A DNA stretch of 64,000 nt, from positions 327,517 to 391,516 of the forward strand of contig NZ_MDEQ02000006.1 of NCBI RefSeq assembly GCF_001883705.2, in the 5' to 3' direction. This DNA comes from Burkholderia catarinensis (GTDB taxonomy: Bacteria > Pseudomonadota > Gammaproteobacteria > Burkholderiales > Burkholderiaceae). The stretch's first letter is position 1; every line of letters begins with the position of its first letter. The position numbers and the translations under genes are program-made. The notes below the pieces were generated by a model that saw only the letters and a program-made list of their open reading frames with translations, had not been told where the DNA came from and searched no databases. This document shows, piece after piece, positions 10,050 to 18,098 of this stretch.

Positions 10050-10424
10050 GGGCAACTCCTGTCTAGTTGGCTGTGGTTAGCGGGTCGTGAGTGTTCCTAG
10101 CACTTGCGGCCCGCGCTCGTTTACCGCGGTGGTTTGATGGTTCGGATTCCTCCTTTGTTGGTGGGTCGATGTAACGAATTCGACAGTGATCAGAGCACGC
10201 AGCGTATCCATTCGCGCGCACACGACGTGAACGCGATCATCATTCGTTGGACATTGCCTATTAGACCACCGTCGACGCCTACTTGGCTGCACGTTAGCCA
10301 TTAGGTATAGGCACACGACTTCATCTGTGACCGAAGTCATTCGCGAGATGATGGCGATGGAGAACGTGAACCGAGGTGAACGTCAATCGGCCTCAGCGTG
10401 CTGACGATTCGAAACAATTCGAAT

Positions 10425-10444
10425 AAATCAGACTCACTATAGAG
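10425..10444 (+). promoter_or_regulatory. Sequence resembling a T7-type phage promoter
   Basis: Twenty bases that match the T7 RNA polymerase promoter core at 16 of 20 positions, including the unbroken block GACTCACTATAG. Chance similarity is possible. No phage polymerase gene is in the window. Confidence 0.2.
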
Positions 10445-10581
10445 CGCGGTTCGATACAGAAGCGATTTTTGCTCCGTCATTTGGCCGCTTGGATAACCAA
10501 GGAAGCTGGCAGGAACGATCGCCTCTGGCATCTGCCGCGGACCTCTACCGCCCCAGAGGCGACGTTCGATGAAGCGCCGCC

Positions 10582-10615
10582 TTCATGACCGTAAGCGACT
10601 TGCAACGGTCATGAA
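10582..10615. repeat. Perfect 11-bp inverted repeat downstream of the ATPase gene
   Basis: TTCATGACCGT and its exact complement ACGGTCATGAA are separated by 12 bases. The left arm is shared with a smaller competing hairpin (ATGAAG-CGCCGC-CTTCAT, from 10569), so the two structures exclude each other. It lies 42 bases beyond the end of the ATPase gene. It could be a terminator-like element, a protein-binding site, or an old recombination site. Confidence 0.6.
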
Positions 10616-10656
10616 TCGCGTCACCCACAGCGCATGCGACGGCCACTTCTGCTGCC

Positions 10657-12399
10657 TCAGCCGGATATGAACTCGTCTGCGGCGTTCTTGATCATTCGCG
10701 ACCGCACCTCCTTGATGTACTGAACTCGCATTAGCTCTTCCCGAGTCGCCTGCACGACATCACCTACTTTAGGGAACTCAGGCGACACTCGTTGTATCAA
10801 TTTCTCGCTGACTGAAAGTTTTTGGGTGGGTTCGTCCAGCAGTCCTGCAATTATCGAACCTTGCTTTTCCACTCGCTTGCCACAAGCGCTACAAAATTTC
10901 GCGTTGGGCGTGAGGTTCGCAGAACAGTGAACGCATGATTCGGATGACGCTTGAATCTTGCTCAGGAAACCCTGAATTTCGGTGTCGTTACTGGAGAATT
11001 CACGATAATCTCGCAAGCTAATGAGATCCAGTGACTCTTTGATTTTTGCTGAGAAAAATGCACGTTCATTAATCAGAAGTGCAATGTTGACCATATACCG
11101 AAGACTTGTCTTTTGAGCCGAGTTTTTCACTGTGCCTTTATTTATCAATATGCCGGAATAGCACATGATATCCAGAGCAAGACGCAGATTCGGAGAAAGA
11201 TCGCCCGGGACCGCGAAAAACGCTGCTTGAAACCGATTGACTGACTTCGATCGATTCTTTTTTGCAATCTCTGGCACGATGTAGCCACGCAAAAGATCAA
11301 GCCCTACATTCACATGCGCAGCATACTTCGGCAATCGCTTCGCGAGATTCGCATGATACGGTAGCAACTCACGCTCGACGTAATCCTGTGCAGCAAGCGA
11401 TACAGCTCGATCATTCCATGCTCTACTCAGCGTCGCATTCAGAATATGAAGGAACGCCCTCGGATTCCCGCTGGACACGTCAATGCATAGGTCCAGCACT
11501 TCGCCGTGCCCAAAGACGTCTTTCCTCTTTCGTGACGCTTTCGGAAGTCGTTTATCGACGATGTCGCGAAATTGAGAGCGATACAGTCGCTTCCCGTGTC
11601 CCGCAGGATCATATCGATCAAGCGGCAAAACGATCGCATCTTGACCAACTTCGAAATTCCTTCCGTAGCTAGTCACTGTAGGATAAACCGCTGCCTTGCA
11701 AGAAATAATACCGCCATGCACGAGTTTGAAAATTTCGAAAAAAGTCTCCTGCTGTGATGGTATGAAGGTGTGCGCCGCCTCATCGAATAGAAAAACAATT
11801 CTTTCTAGGTGAAATTGACGAACAACATCCTTGAGAACCTCGGAGAGTGAGGCGGGATCAAATAACTTGTCCAGGAAGTCACTGCCAATTTCGTTCAGCA
11901 CGGCGTCTTTGTCGTCTGCAAATGCGAGTTTTTGCAGTTGATGCAGCTTTTCCGTCAGAAAAGTGCCGGTCTTTTCGACGCTTGCAATTCCAAAGACCTG
12001 CTTATAGGGATCCGCGGTGCCCGCGCCACTGAGAAGTTCATGTACGATGAGCTTTTCATGTAATGCTTGTAGAATTTTTGTGTTTACCCATATCTGGAAT
12101 GCACTCTTCTGCCCTGCCGCGATACCCTCGAGAAGGGTGCTAGTCTTGAAGTTTACGTAAACGCCGAGAACGCGATTATTTCTGAATGTCGCGTCGAGTT
12201 CGATTTCAGTGTATCGAAGGAGGGTGCTCTTACCGACGCCTCGTGCGCCTTGGAGAAGATGGGCGCCCGCTGACTTCAAGCTGTCAATTATGCGACGTTC
12301 AAAATCGGCAACCACGGAGAGGTCTTTGACTTCTTGCGACTGCAAATCCTCTGATCTCGCTGCCTCAAGATACTCATTCGCGTTTGATTGGCTTCTCAT
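10657..12399 (-). CDS. P-loop ATPase (ORC/CDC6-like AAA+) with C-terminal zinc ribbon
   Basis: A 580-residue protein with visibly lower GC than its surroundings. Walker A is GARGVGKST at residues 51-59, after LKSAGAHLL. Walker B is IVFLFDEAAH at 201-210. The layout resembles the ORC-CDC6-like AAA+ ATPases found in accessory regions. Residues 489-510 form a double-CxxC zinc ribbon (CVHC...CSAC), followed by a charged 70-residue tail. The start overlaps the stop of the upstream partner gene by four bases (ATGA), so the two proteins are probably made together. A linked ATPase and partner in an island is typical of antiphage or mobile-element functions, but that is inference. No nuclease motif was seen within this protein. 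Confidence 0.85.
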   Translation of the reverse strand: MRSQSNANEYLEAARSEDLQSQEVKDLSVVADFERRIIDSLKSAGAHLLQGARGVGKSTLLRYTEIELDATFRNNRVLGVYVNFKTSTLLEGIAAGQKSAFQIWVNTKILQALHEKLIVHELLSGAGTADPYKQVFGIASVEKTGTFLTEKLHQLQKLAFADDKDAVLNEIGSDFLDKLFDPASLSEVLKDVVRQFHLERIVFLFDEAAHTFIPSQQETFFEIFKLVHGGIISCKAAVYPTVTSYGRNFEVGQDAIVLPLDRYDPAGHGKRLYRSQFRDIVDKRLPKASRKRKDVFGHGEVLDLCIDVSSGNPRAFLHILNATLSRAWNDRAVSLAAQDYVERELLPYHANLAKRLPKYAAHVNVGLDLLRGYIVPEIAKKNRSKSVNRFQAAFFAVPGDLSPNLRLALDIMCYSGILINKGTVKNSAQKTSLRYMVNIALLINERAFFSAKIKESLDLISLRDYREFSSNDTEIQGFLSKIQASSESCVHCSANLTPNAKFCSACGKRVEKQGSIIAGLLDEPTQKLSVSEKLIQRVSPEFPKVGDVVQATREELMRVQYIKEVRSRMIKNAADEFISG

Positions 12400-13100
12400 G
12401 ATTGTAGTCTATCCTTAATCTTCGGATCAATCTTTTCAGCGTGTTCGAGGGCAAGGGGAAACCGACAAAAAATCAAAACCAGTAGCCCTTTGTGAATCGT
12501 ATCCTGCAAGCTCAACACATTCTGCAAATGCGGAGCACTAAATCGAAATGCGTCGTCAACAGTTGTTTCAAAATTGTAAGGCTTGGGATGAACAACGTTG
12601 CTCAGTTCGCTATATGCTGACCGCAGGGAAAGAATCGTTTTGCGATAGTTAGTGACATCAATCTTGGAAGCGTGTGACAAAAAGGTGATATAACCTTCGC
12701 TTCCGAGCGTAGATTCAAGCTCGGAGAAGGAGATATCCTTGTCGTTAGAATTCCAGTCCCAGAATTTTGCTGGATTGTCATAATATGCAAGAACTACGTA
12801 GCCTAGTTCGAGCATACGACGAAGAAGAACTCTTGCAGGTGTATCAAGCCCAGAGAAAGCGAGATAGGTAGCGCATACGCCGTCCGCGAACACTTCTTTA
12901 AGATATTGCGCCAGGAGTTTCTCATGTACAGCGGAATCTTTCTTCCCGTACAAGAACTCGCTCACATGGAAGAAAAGAGCGGGCAGGGCGTCTGCCGGCC
13001 GCATTTCACGTGTGTAAGCGATTGCCTCAGCTTGGTTTCCGGCAAATTTCGCGTGCAGCGCGGCCAGGATCGTCTCAAGTTCTACGCTCTTCGTATCCAC
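12396..13100 (-). CDS. Uncharacterised partner of the ATPase, HEPN-like C-terminal motif
   Basis: A 234-residue, mostly alpha-helical protein of low GC. I do not recognise a named family. The C-terminal part has R160-SAYSELSNVV-H171-P (counted from the GTG start), an Arg...LSxxVHP pattern reminiscent of HEPN-like and abortive-infection proteins. The Arg-His spacing is longer than the classical RX4-6H RNase motif, so catalysis is uncertain. The frame opens up to 13163, but the only good ribosome site (GAGAGG) precedes GTG 13100 (or TTG 13103). A possible -10 TATAGT lies at 13146-13151. It is coupled by a four-base overlap to the zinc-ribbon ATPase. Confidence 0.7.
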   Translation of the reverse strand: MDTKSVELETILAALHAKFAGNQAEAIAYTREMRPADALPALFFHVSEFLYGKKDSAVHEKLLAQYLKEVFADGVCATYLAFSGLDTPARVLLRRMLELGYVVLAYYDNPAKFWDWNSNDKDISFSELESTLGSEGYITFLSHASKIDVTNYRKTILSLRSAYSELSNVVHPKPYNFETTVDDAFRFSAPHLQNVLSLQDTIHKGLLVLIFCRFPLALEHAEKIDPKIKDRLQS

Positions 13101-13446
13101 CAATTCCTCTCTAGCGCGGTGACTGGCTTTTAATGATTTGACCACACTATAACGGCACGACAAGACAAATCTTTAGCTCAGCTAGACGGACGACCGCACA
13201 GGTCGGATGCCCTTGGGCATCTGGCCGGTTTCAGACTTTACCCGTCTTTCCAGTGATGGCTGCGTGCAATGGGCCAGCGGCGGCAATTGGCCGACTACTG
13301 CCGGAGGCGATCGGTCGTAGCCAACCCGTTGCCGCCGGTCGGGGCGTTGAAGTTCCACGGGCGCCGGGGCGAAACAGTCATTCCAGACCTTAGATCGCGG
13401 ATAGCTCATCGGTTTTACCGGTCACTATTTCACATTAATCGAGCAA
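13101..13446. other. Intergenic region, no supported gene
   Basis: This stretch carries the likely promoter of the ATPase operon at its left end. It also has a 7-base-pair palindrome GATGCCC-TT-GGGCATC at 13206-13221 without a T run. The GC-rich middle (about 13255-13400) gives Arg/Pro-rich translations in several frames and looks like decayed repetitive DNA. Confidence 0.4.
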
Positions 13447-14331
13447 TTACTTAGCCACCACTTCCTTCAGCGCACGCATGAGTCTCTTTGCCTCACGATC
13501 TCTCGACAAATGATGCCGCCTCAACCATATAATTAGATTATTTAAGACTTCTGGGTGCTGTATCTCTCGTGCAATCTTCTGAAGCTTTACCTCGCTAGTT
13601 CTCTGCAAGTCGTAACCGAATTTGTTGATATAGGCAGCCAATATCAAGTGTAGTGCAGCCAGTCTATCCCATCTGTAGCGGTTTTCATTTTTTTGCAGAC
13701 CATCGAAGAAATTCAAAACTGGCAGCGTGTCGGCCAACGCGTATTGCTCCGAGCGAAACATGTCATAGGACACGACTTTGCCGTCAACCCAGCACGGCTT
13801 AGTGTAAACTCGAAGACCGTCAGAGAAGAAGTGATCTCGTTGAATTGACACATCGTACTGAAGACCATCAAATAGGCTAACATCTGTAATCACCCAACGC
13901 ATGATTGACAGGTATTTGATGAACGCGTAGTCGGTCTTTCGTGCGATAGCAGTATCCAAGAGGATAGCCTCTGCATCGGCTTCGAGTATCAATGTGAACA
14001 GACTAAGAAAACGGTAGACCGTACTAGTAAAATAATATCCGTCGCCACTCGCTGACGTCTCTTTAGTCATCCATCCGCTTTGCCAGTTCGAATAGAGATT
14101 CCACTGGCGATTTGTCAACTGAACCGCTTCGCGAAGAATACGACCTTTGTAGCGCGCGATGAGCTCCCGGCTTGCCTTCTTTTGTTCATATTCATAATCC
14201 AGATTCGCCTTGTGGCGATTTTCGCCACGCTTGAATATATAGTTAACAGCTGCGGACACGACGAGAGAGATAACCCCTGCACCTATCGCTGTTGTCGGTG
14301 TGTTTATCAGGTTAATGATTTCTTTCGGCAT
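13447..14331 (-). CDS. Membrane-anchored hypothetical protein
   Basis: A 294-residue protein of low GC with one N-terminal membrane helix (TAIGAGVISLVVSAAVNYIF, about residues 12-31). A charged, probably coiled segment follows (HKANLDYEYEQKKASRELIA), then a long helical domain with many aromatic residues (QLTNRQWNLYSNW, VYRFLSLFTLI). The N-terminus is short, so the bulk is probably cytoplasmic. I chose ATG 14331 (MPKEIINLI) because it places the helix at the usual distance; the frame stays open to 14388. No catalytic motif was recognised. It sits upstream of the ATPase operon on the same strand with about 350 bases between, so it may be a separate unit of the same island. Confidence 0.7.
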   Translation of the reverse strand: MPKEIINLINTPTTAIGAGVISLVVSAAVNYIFKRGENRHKANLDYEYEQKKASRELIARYKGRILREAVQLTNRQWNLYSNWQSGWMTKETSASGDGYYFTSTVYRFLSLFTLILEADAEAILLDTAIARKTDYAFIKYLSIMRWVITDVSLFDGLQYDVSIQRDHFFSDGLRVYTKPCWVDGKVVSYDMFRSEQYALADTLPVLNFFDGLQKNENRYRWDRLAALHLILAAYINKFGYDLQRTSEVKLQKIAREIQHPEVLNNLIIWLRRHHLSRDREAKRLMRALKEVVAK

Positions 14332-14922
14332 TCTTTTGTAAGCCCCGATGTGGTCACGGTCGCAATAATATCTTGTTCTCGCAGGCATGACCCTTGATCG
14401 GGCTCGCGTATGTCCGTAGCGCAGCCGCTGGACTCCGGTCCAGCGAGAAGAACCAGTTTCGCCGCAGTCATAAGGTCACAAGGCATCGACGCGCGTGCCT
14501 GCGGTTCAAGGAAGCCGCCCCACGAGTAGATTGCAGTCGACGACCATCTCGTCGCGGTCTGATTGCGTCCAACGGGCCGCGGGGATTACTCGCAACCCGG
14601 TCCAGCACAATTTTGCTATTCTCGCTGCCTCAATGGGAGACGACCGGTACTGGCATTAGCGGCAAATCTGCGAGTAACCGCAATGGCCGAGACGTTTCGA
14701 CAACACATCCGGCAGGGTCCGAACTGAACCAACCGTTGGAACGACAGAATTCTGAGTTTCGCGAGCGGCAACTATTGGCCGTACCTAGACGCCCCATTTC
14801 CGTCTCGATCTGAAACAGCTAATCGATTTGATTGTCAAATGGCAATTTCCGTCAATCGACCCTGCATAGATGCACATCTTACGCCGCTGTCCTGCCTCCC
14901 GACGCTAAGAGCCCCCCGCCCC
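14332..14922. other. Intergenic region at the island edge
   Basis: Some 590 bases without a supported gene. A 139-codon open frame on the plus strand (14394-14813) has Arg/Ser-rich composition and no ribosome site, and I reject it. The stretch marks the change from the AT-rich segment back to high GC. No tRNA gene, integrase or clear direct repeat was seen. Confidence 0.45.
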
Positions 14923-15441
14923 TCACCTCGGCGAAACCACAATCGCCGCCCGCCGATTCTGCGCCCTCCCCGCCGGCGTCCTGTTATCCCCCACCGGATC
15001 GCTCTTCCCTTTCCCGACGATCGCAATCCGCTTCGCATCCAGCCCGACGTCAACCAGCTCAATGGCAACGACTTCAGCCCGCCGCCTTGACAACTCAAGG
15101 TCGTATTTCTCCGTCCCGTTGTCATCCGAGTACCCATAAACCCGCACCCCGTTAATCCCCGCCGACGTGAGTGTCCGCCCGATCCTTTCCACAATCCGCC
15201 TCACATCCGGCTTGAGGTTATACCGATCGAAGTCAAACAGAATCGGCCCGGCCGATCCGAACTCGAACCCCTGCTGGGTTTCCTGGAACCCGGCCGACTT
15301 GAGCACCGTCACCTGCGTCTGCGTCAGCCCGCGATGAAGCGGCGGCGGCGGTGTCTTGCAGCCTCCCAGCAGCATGCACAGAAGCAGCGCGCTCCCGATA
15401 CACATCCGCCCAATACTCACAGGAAACGAGTTTTCCATCAT
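14923..15441 (-). CDS. yfiB: YfiB-like OmpA-family outer-membrane lipoprotein
   Basis: A 172-residue lipoprotein. The signal peptide ends in the lipobox LLGGC near residue 28. The C-terminal half is an OmpA peptidoglycan-binding domain: ILFDFDRYNLKPDVRRIVE, the VYGYSDDNGTEKYDLELSRRRAEVV core, and the arginine-rich end PAGRAQNRRAAIVV. In Pseudomonas aeruginosa YfiB sequesters the periplasmic repressor YfiR at the outer membrane and so releases the cyclase YfiN. Start: two ATGs at 15441 and 15438 follow AAGGGG; I used the first. It is the third gene of the set, 81 bases after the cyclase. Confidence 0.85.
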   Translation of the reverse strand: MMENSFPVSIGRMCIGSALLLCMLLGGCKTPPPPLHRGLTQTQVTVLKSAGFQETQQGFEFGSAGPILFDFDRYNLKPDVRRIVERIGRTLTSAGINGVRVYGYSDDNGTEKYDLELSRRRAEVVAIELVDVGLDAKRIAIVGKGKSDPVGDNRTPAGRAQNRRAAIVVSPR

Positions 15442-15522
15442 TGACCCCTTCGTTTGCGCCCGCGTCGCGTGCGCTGCTTCATCCACTGCTGCAGCCTCGC
15501 CCGCAGCGCGAAACGATCCCCC

Positions 15523-16791
15523 TCAAGCCGCCCCCGCGACGCCTTCCGCCAACTGCCACGATCCCGGCCGCGCGCGCTTGGCGCGGTACATCGCGGCATC
15601 CGCCGCCCGCAGCAAGCCGCTCGCATCCGACGCGTGATCGGGATACAGCGCAACGCCGGCACTCATCATGGTGGCCACCACGCGGCCGTCGGACAGCTCG
15701 ATCGACGGCGTCATGCCGGACAAAATCTCTTCTGCGATACGACACACGCTCTCCGCTTCGCGCACCGCCGGCAGCATCACCGCAAATTCATCGCCGCCCA
15801 GGCGAGCAACCAGATCGGCTTCGCGCACCTGCGAGCGCAGCCGCGACGCGATGCCGATCAGCACCGCGTCCCCGGCGTCGTGGCCGAATCCATCGTTGAT
15901 CTCCTTGAAGTGATCGCAGTCGAGATACAGGACAGCGACCCGCTGTCCCGTCACCACGGCGTCGCAAAGGGCAAGCGAGAGGCGCGACTCGAACTGCACG
16001 CGGTTGGGCAAGCCCGTAAGCGCATCGTGGGTCGCCTTGTGTTCGAGCGACGCGTTTTCGTCGCGCAGCGTGTTCTGCCAGTCTTCCAATTCGTCGAGCA
16101 ACGCATTGAAGTCGTCGCCGAGCTGGTTCAGTTCGGCGATCGCCACCGGCTCGACCCGCCGCGCGAACGCGCGCTCGCGCCGCACGGCGTGGGCGACGCT
16201 GGCCAGCGCGCGCAGCGGCGAAACGATGTTGCGCATCAGGCGCTTCGAGCTGACATACGCACCAAGCACGCTGACGGCCAGGCAGCCGAGAATGCCGCTG
16301 ACGCCGCCGATCAGGAAGCCGAAGAACTGGTGCCCGCGGCCGCGCACGACGACGTGCCCGACGACGATGCCGTCGTGCATCACCGGGGCGTACACGGGCC
16401 CGGGCAGCGCAACGTCGGCGACGCCGCGCTCGAGCCGGGCGATCCCGCTGCCGGCAGGCAACTGCCACGTCGCGAACGGCTGGCCGTTGCTGTCCGTGAC
16501 GACCACCTGCGCGACGTCCTCATCGCCGGCGATCAACCCGATCGCCTCGGCCGCCGCGACGCGGTCGCCGAACACGAGCGCCGCCTCGACCGTATAACCG
16601 AGCGAGCGGGCGAGCAGGTTCAGGTTGTTGCCGGCATACGCACGCAAGGCGATCACGGCGACGACGATCAACGACACGGCGGCCATCGCAACGGCGACGA
16701 ACGCGAGGCGCAGGTGCGCGCGGCGCAACACGCTTTGCAGCGTCGGGCGCGACACGCGCGAAAGGGAGACGGGAAGCGTGTGCCGTGTCAT
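15523..16791 (-). CDS. yfiN: YfiN/TpbB-like membrane diguanylate cyclase
   Basis: A 422-residue inner-membrane enzyme that makes c-di-GMP from two GTP. An N-terminal helix (LAFVAVAMAAVSLIVVAVIAL) is followed by a periplasmic CHASE8-type domain with the NLNLLARSLGYTVEAALVFGD pattern of YfiN. A second helix (FGFLIGGVSGILGCLAVSVLGAY... region) leads into a HAMP linker and the GGDEF domain. The active-site GGDEF is intact at residues 332-336. The inhibitory RxxD site (READ) lies at 323-326, exactly five residues before, so product feedback inhibition is expected. The start overlaps the end of yfiR by four bases. Confidence 0.9.
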   Translation of the reverse strand: MTRHTLPVSLSRVSRPTLQSVLRRAHLRLAFVAVAMAAVSLIVVAVIALRAYAGNNLNLLARSLGYTVEAALVFGDRVAAAEAIGLIAGDEDVAQVVVTDSNGQPFATWQLPAGSGIARLERGVADVALPGPVYAPVMHDGIVVGHVVVRGRGHQFFGFLIGGVSGILGCLAVSVLGAYVSSKRLMRNIVSPLRALASVAHAVRRERAFARRVEPVAIAELNQLGDDFNALLDELEDWQNTLRDENASLEHKATHDALTGLPNRVQFESRLSLALCDAVVTGQRVAVLYLDCDHFKEINDGFGHDAGDAVLIGIASRLRSQVREADLVARLGGDEFAVMLPAVREAESVCRIAEEILSGMTPSIELSDGRVVATMMSAGVALYPDHASDASGLLRAADAAMYRAKRARPGSWQLAEGVAGAA

Positions 16792-17570
16792 GGTGCCCCC
16801 GGCCGCCGCGCGAGATTGAGCACATTCGGGTGCACGCGCACGCCGCTGCGCGCGACGGCGTCGAGATTGATGTCGAACGACACGCGTTCACCGTCGACGT
16901 TGAGACAGAACATGCCGCCAGCGGTGCAGGACGGATCGTGTTCCGCGATCGTCAACACCGGATGGCCGGTCAACGCGGTTCTCACCCGCGCTCTTTCATC
17001 ATTGCTCAGGGCACCGAAATAGACGACATCGCAGGCCATACCGAGCGCGGGATCGTCGAAACGGACACGCTGCACGTCGAGCAGCGTCGAGCCGGCCTGC
17101 AGCGTGTCGGCCAGGCCGCGCGCGTAGTCGGGCCGGCCGGTGACGCACAGATGCAGGCGAACGGGCGTCGTCGGCCAGCGCGTGAAGCTGATGATGCCGA
17201 GCACGACCTGACGCACGGCCGTGTCGTGTGACGAAGCAGCGGGATCGGTGGGATCAGCGGGGCTCGTGGCGGCGACGATACGCAATGTGTCGATTGGATC
17301 CTCCGTATCGGCGGGAACCCCGGCGAGCACGGCGGGCGCGGCGGCGGCGATGCGCACTGTGTCGATTGGATCTTCCGTATCGGCGGGAACCCCGGCGAGC
17401 ACGACAGGCGCCGGCCCCAGAACGCAAACGATTGCGAGCAACGCATGGCGCAGCGAAGCGATTCGGCCGAGGCGGCCGCACGCCGTACGCGCGGCGATTA
17501 CCGCCGCGCCCGCTAGCGTCGCTGCAGTCGCAAGACAGACAGCAGACGCGCACACTTTCGCATCCATCAT
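16788..17570 (-). CDS. yfiR: YfiR-like periplasmic repressor (DUF4154) with internal duplication
   Basis: A protein of about 260 residues whose C-terminal two thirds is the YfiR/DUF4154 domain. Visible stretches are VVLGIISFTRWP, RLHLCVTGRPDYARGL, MACDVVYFGAL, HPVLTIAEH, GMFCLNV and VSFDINLDAVARSGVRVHP. It should inhibit YfiN from the periplasm. The N-terminus is unusual: two hydrophobic stretches precede a 24-residue direct duplication (GVPADTEDPIDT... twice) that is absent from ordinary YfiR. ATG 17570 (MMDAK) is the best start I can offer, but a different one is possible. The four-base overlap with yfiN shows an operon, yfiRNB. Confidence 0.8.
   Translation of the reverse strand: MMDAKVCASAVCLATAATLAGAAVIAARTACGRLGRIASLRHALLAIVCVLGPAPVVLAGVPADTEDPIDTVRIAAAAPAVLAGVPADTEDPIDTLRIVAATSPADPTDPAASSHDTAVRQVVLGIISFTRWPTTPVRLHLCVTGRPDYARGLADTLQAGSTLLDVQRVRFDDPALGMACDVVYFGALSNDERARVRTALTGHPVLTIAEHDPSCTAGGMFCLNVDGERVSFDINLDAVARSGVRVHPNVLNLARRPGAP
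17270..17413. repeat. 72-bp tandem duplication inside yfiR
   Basis: Two head-to-tail copies with a period of exactly 72 bases (24 codons). The core TGTGTCGATTGGATC occurs at 17286 and again, with one change, at 17358. The reading frame is kept. Copies are nearly identical, which suggests a recent duplication. Confidence 0.85.
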
Positions 17571-17847
17571 GGCAACATCCGCTGGCTTCGCTCCGGCGCT
17601 GCCTCCCGCCTCCTTCCATGCGCGTGCAGGCACCGAATTACGCGCATTATTGCTCCATCTTAGGTAAAAATTCGCGTGACCAAACAGTGGGAAACATCCC
17701 CGAAAAACGTCGGAAAATATGCGGAATCGGTGCCGTACACAACGATACGCACGAACGCGTTTGCCGGCGTCGAGCCGGTGTCGGCACCAGGAAATTGATC
17801 AGCGGATTGGCCGCCCGCGCACCGCAAACTTCATATCTTCTCGCGCA

Positions 17848-18066
17848 CTACGCCACCGCCGACAGATCGAACGGCGTCTCCGTCAACCGCTTCCCCGTCA
17901 GCCTGAACACCGCATTCGCAATCGCCGGCGTCACAGCCGTGCCCGACAACTCGCCCACTCCGCCCGGCTTCGCCGGATCGCCCTGCCCTGATCCCCCCGC
18001 CGGCCAACGGCGTGCCGCTTGTGATTTCGACGACAATGGCGGCTTGATGCCGGCGTGCCGTTCCAT
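17848..18066 (-). pseudogene. C-terminal remnant of a molybdopterin-binding oxidoreductase large subunit
   Basis: Only the last part of an isoquinoline 1-oxidoreductase/aldehyde-oxidase-type beta subunit remains. The translated end PGGVGELSGTAVTPAIANAV, then FRLTGKRLTETPFDL, matches the conserved C-terminal tail of these proteins. The preceding piece IVVEITSG is readable only in another frame, which shows a frameshift at about 18030. The rest of the gene is gone; the divergent LysR gene begins at 18099. A remnant of a deleted operon. Confidence 0.7.
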
Positions 18067-18098
18067 GCCGCCGGAGCAGACACGGAGCGCGCAGCGCC

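Larger units (their letters stand above)
10050..10656. other. Intergenic region between symE and the ATPase gene
   Basis: About 600 bases without a convincing gene. An open frame on the minus strand at 10337-10531 (64 codons) has no clear ribosome site and no family I know; it may be a remnant. The stretch holds a near-T7 promoter sequence at 10425-10444 and overlapping inverted repeats at 10568-10615, listed separately. Confidence 0.45.

Noticed and set aside
10337..10531. A 64-codon minus-strand open frame between symE and the ATPase gene
   Set aside because: Composition is protein-like, but there is no ribosome site or recognisable family; too short to claim.
13206..13221. Palindrome GATGCCC-TT-GGGCATC considered as a terminator or operator
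   Set aside because: No T run on either strand and no gene start close enough; left as an unexplained palindrome.
14394..14813. A 139-codon plus-strand open frame at the island edge
   Set aside because: Arg/Ser-rich, no start signal, and it spans sequence that looks like decayed intergenic DNA.
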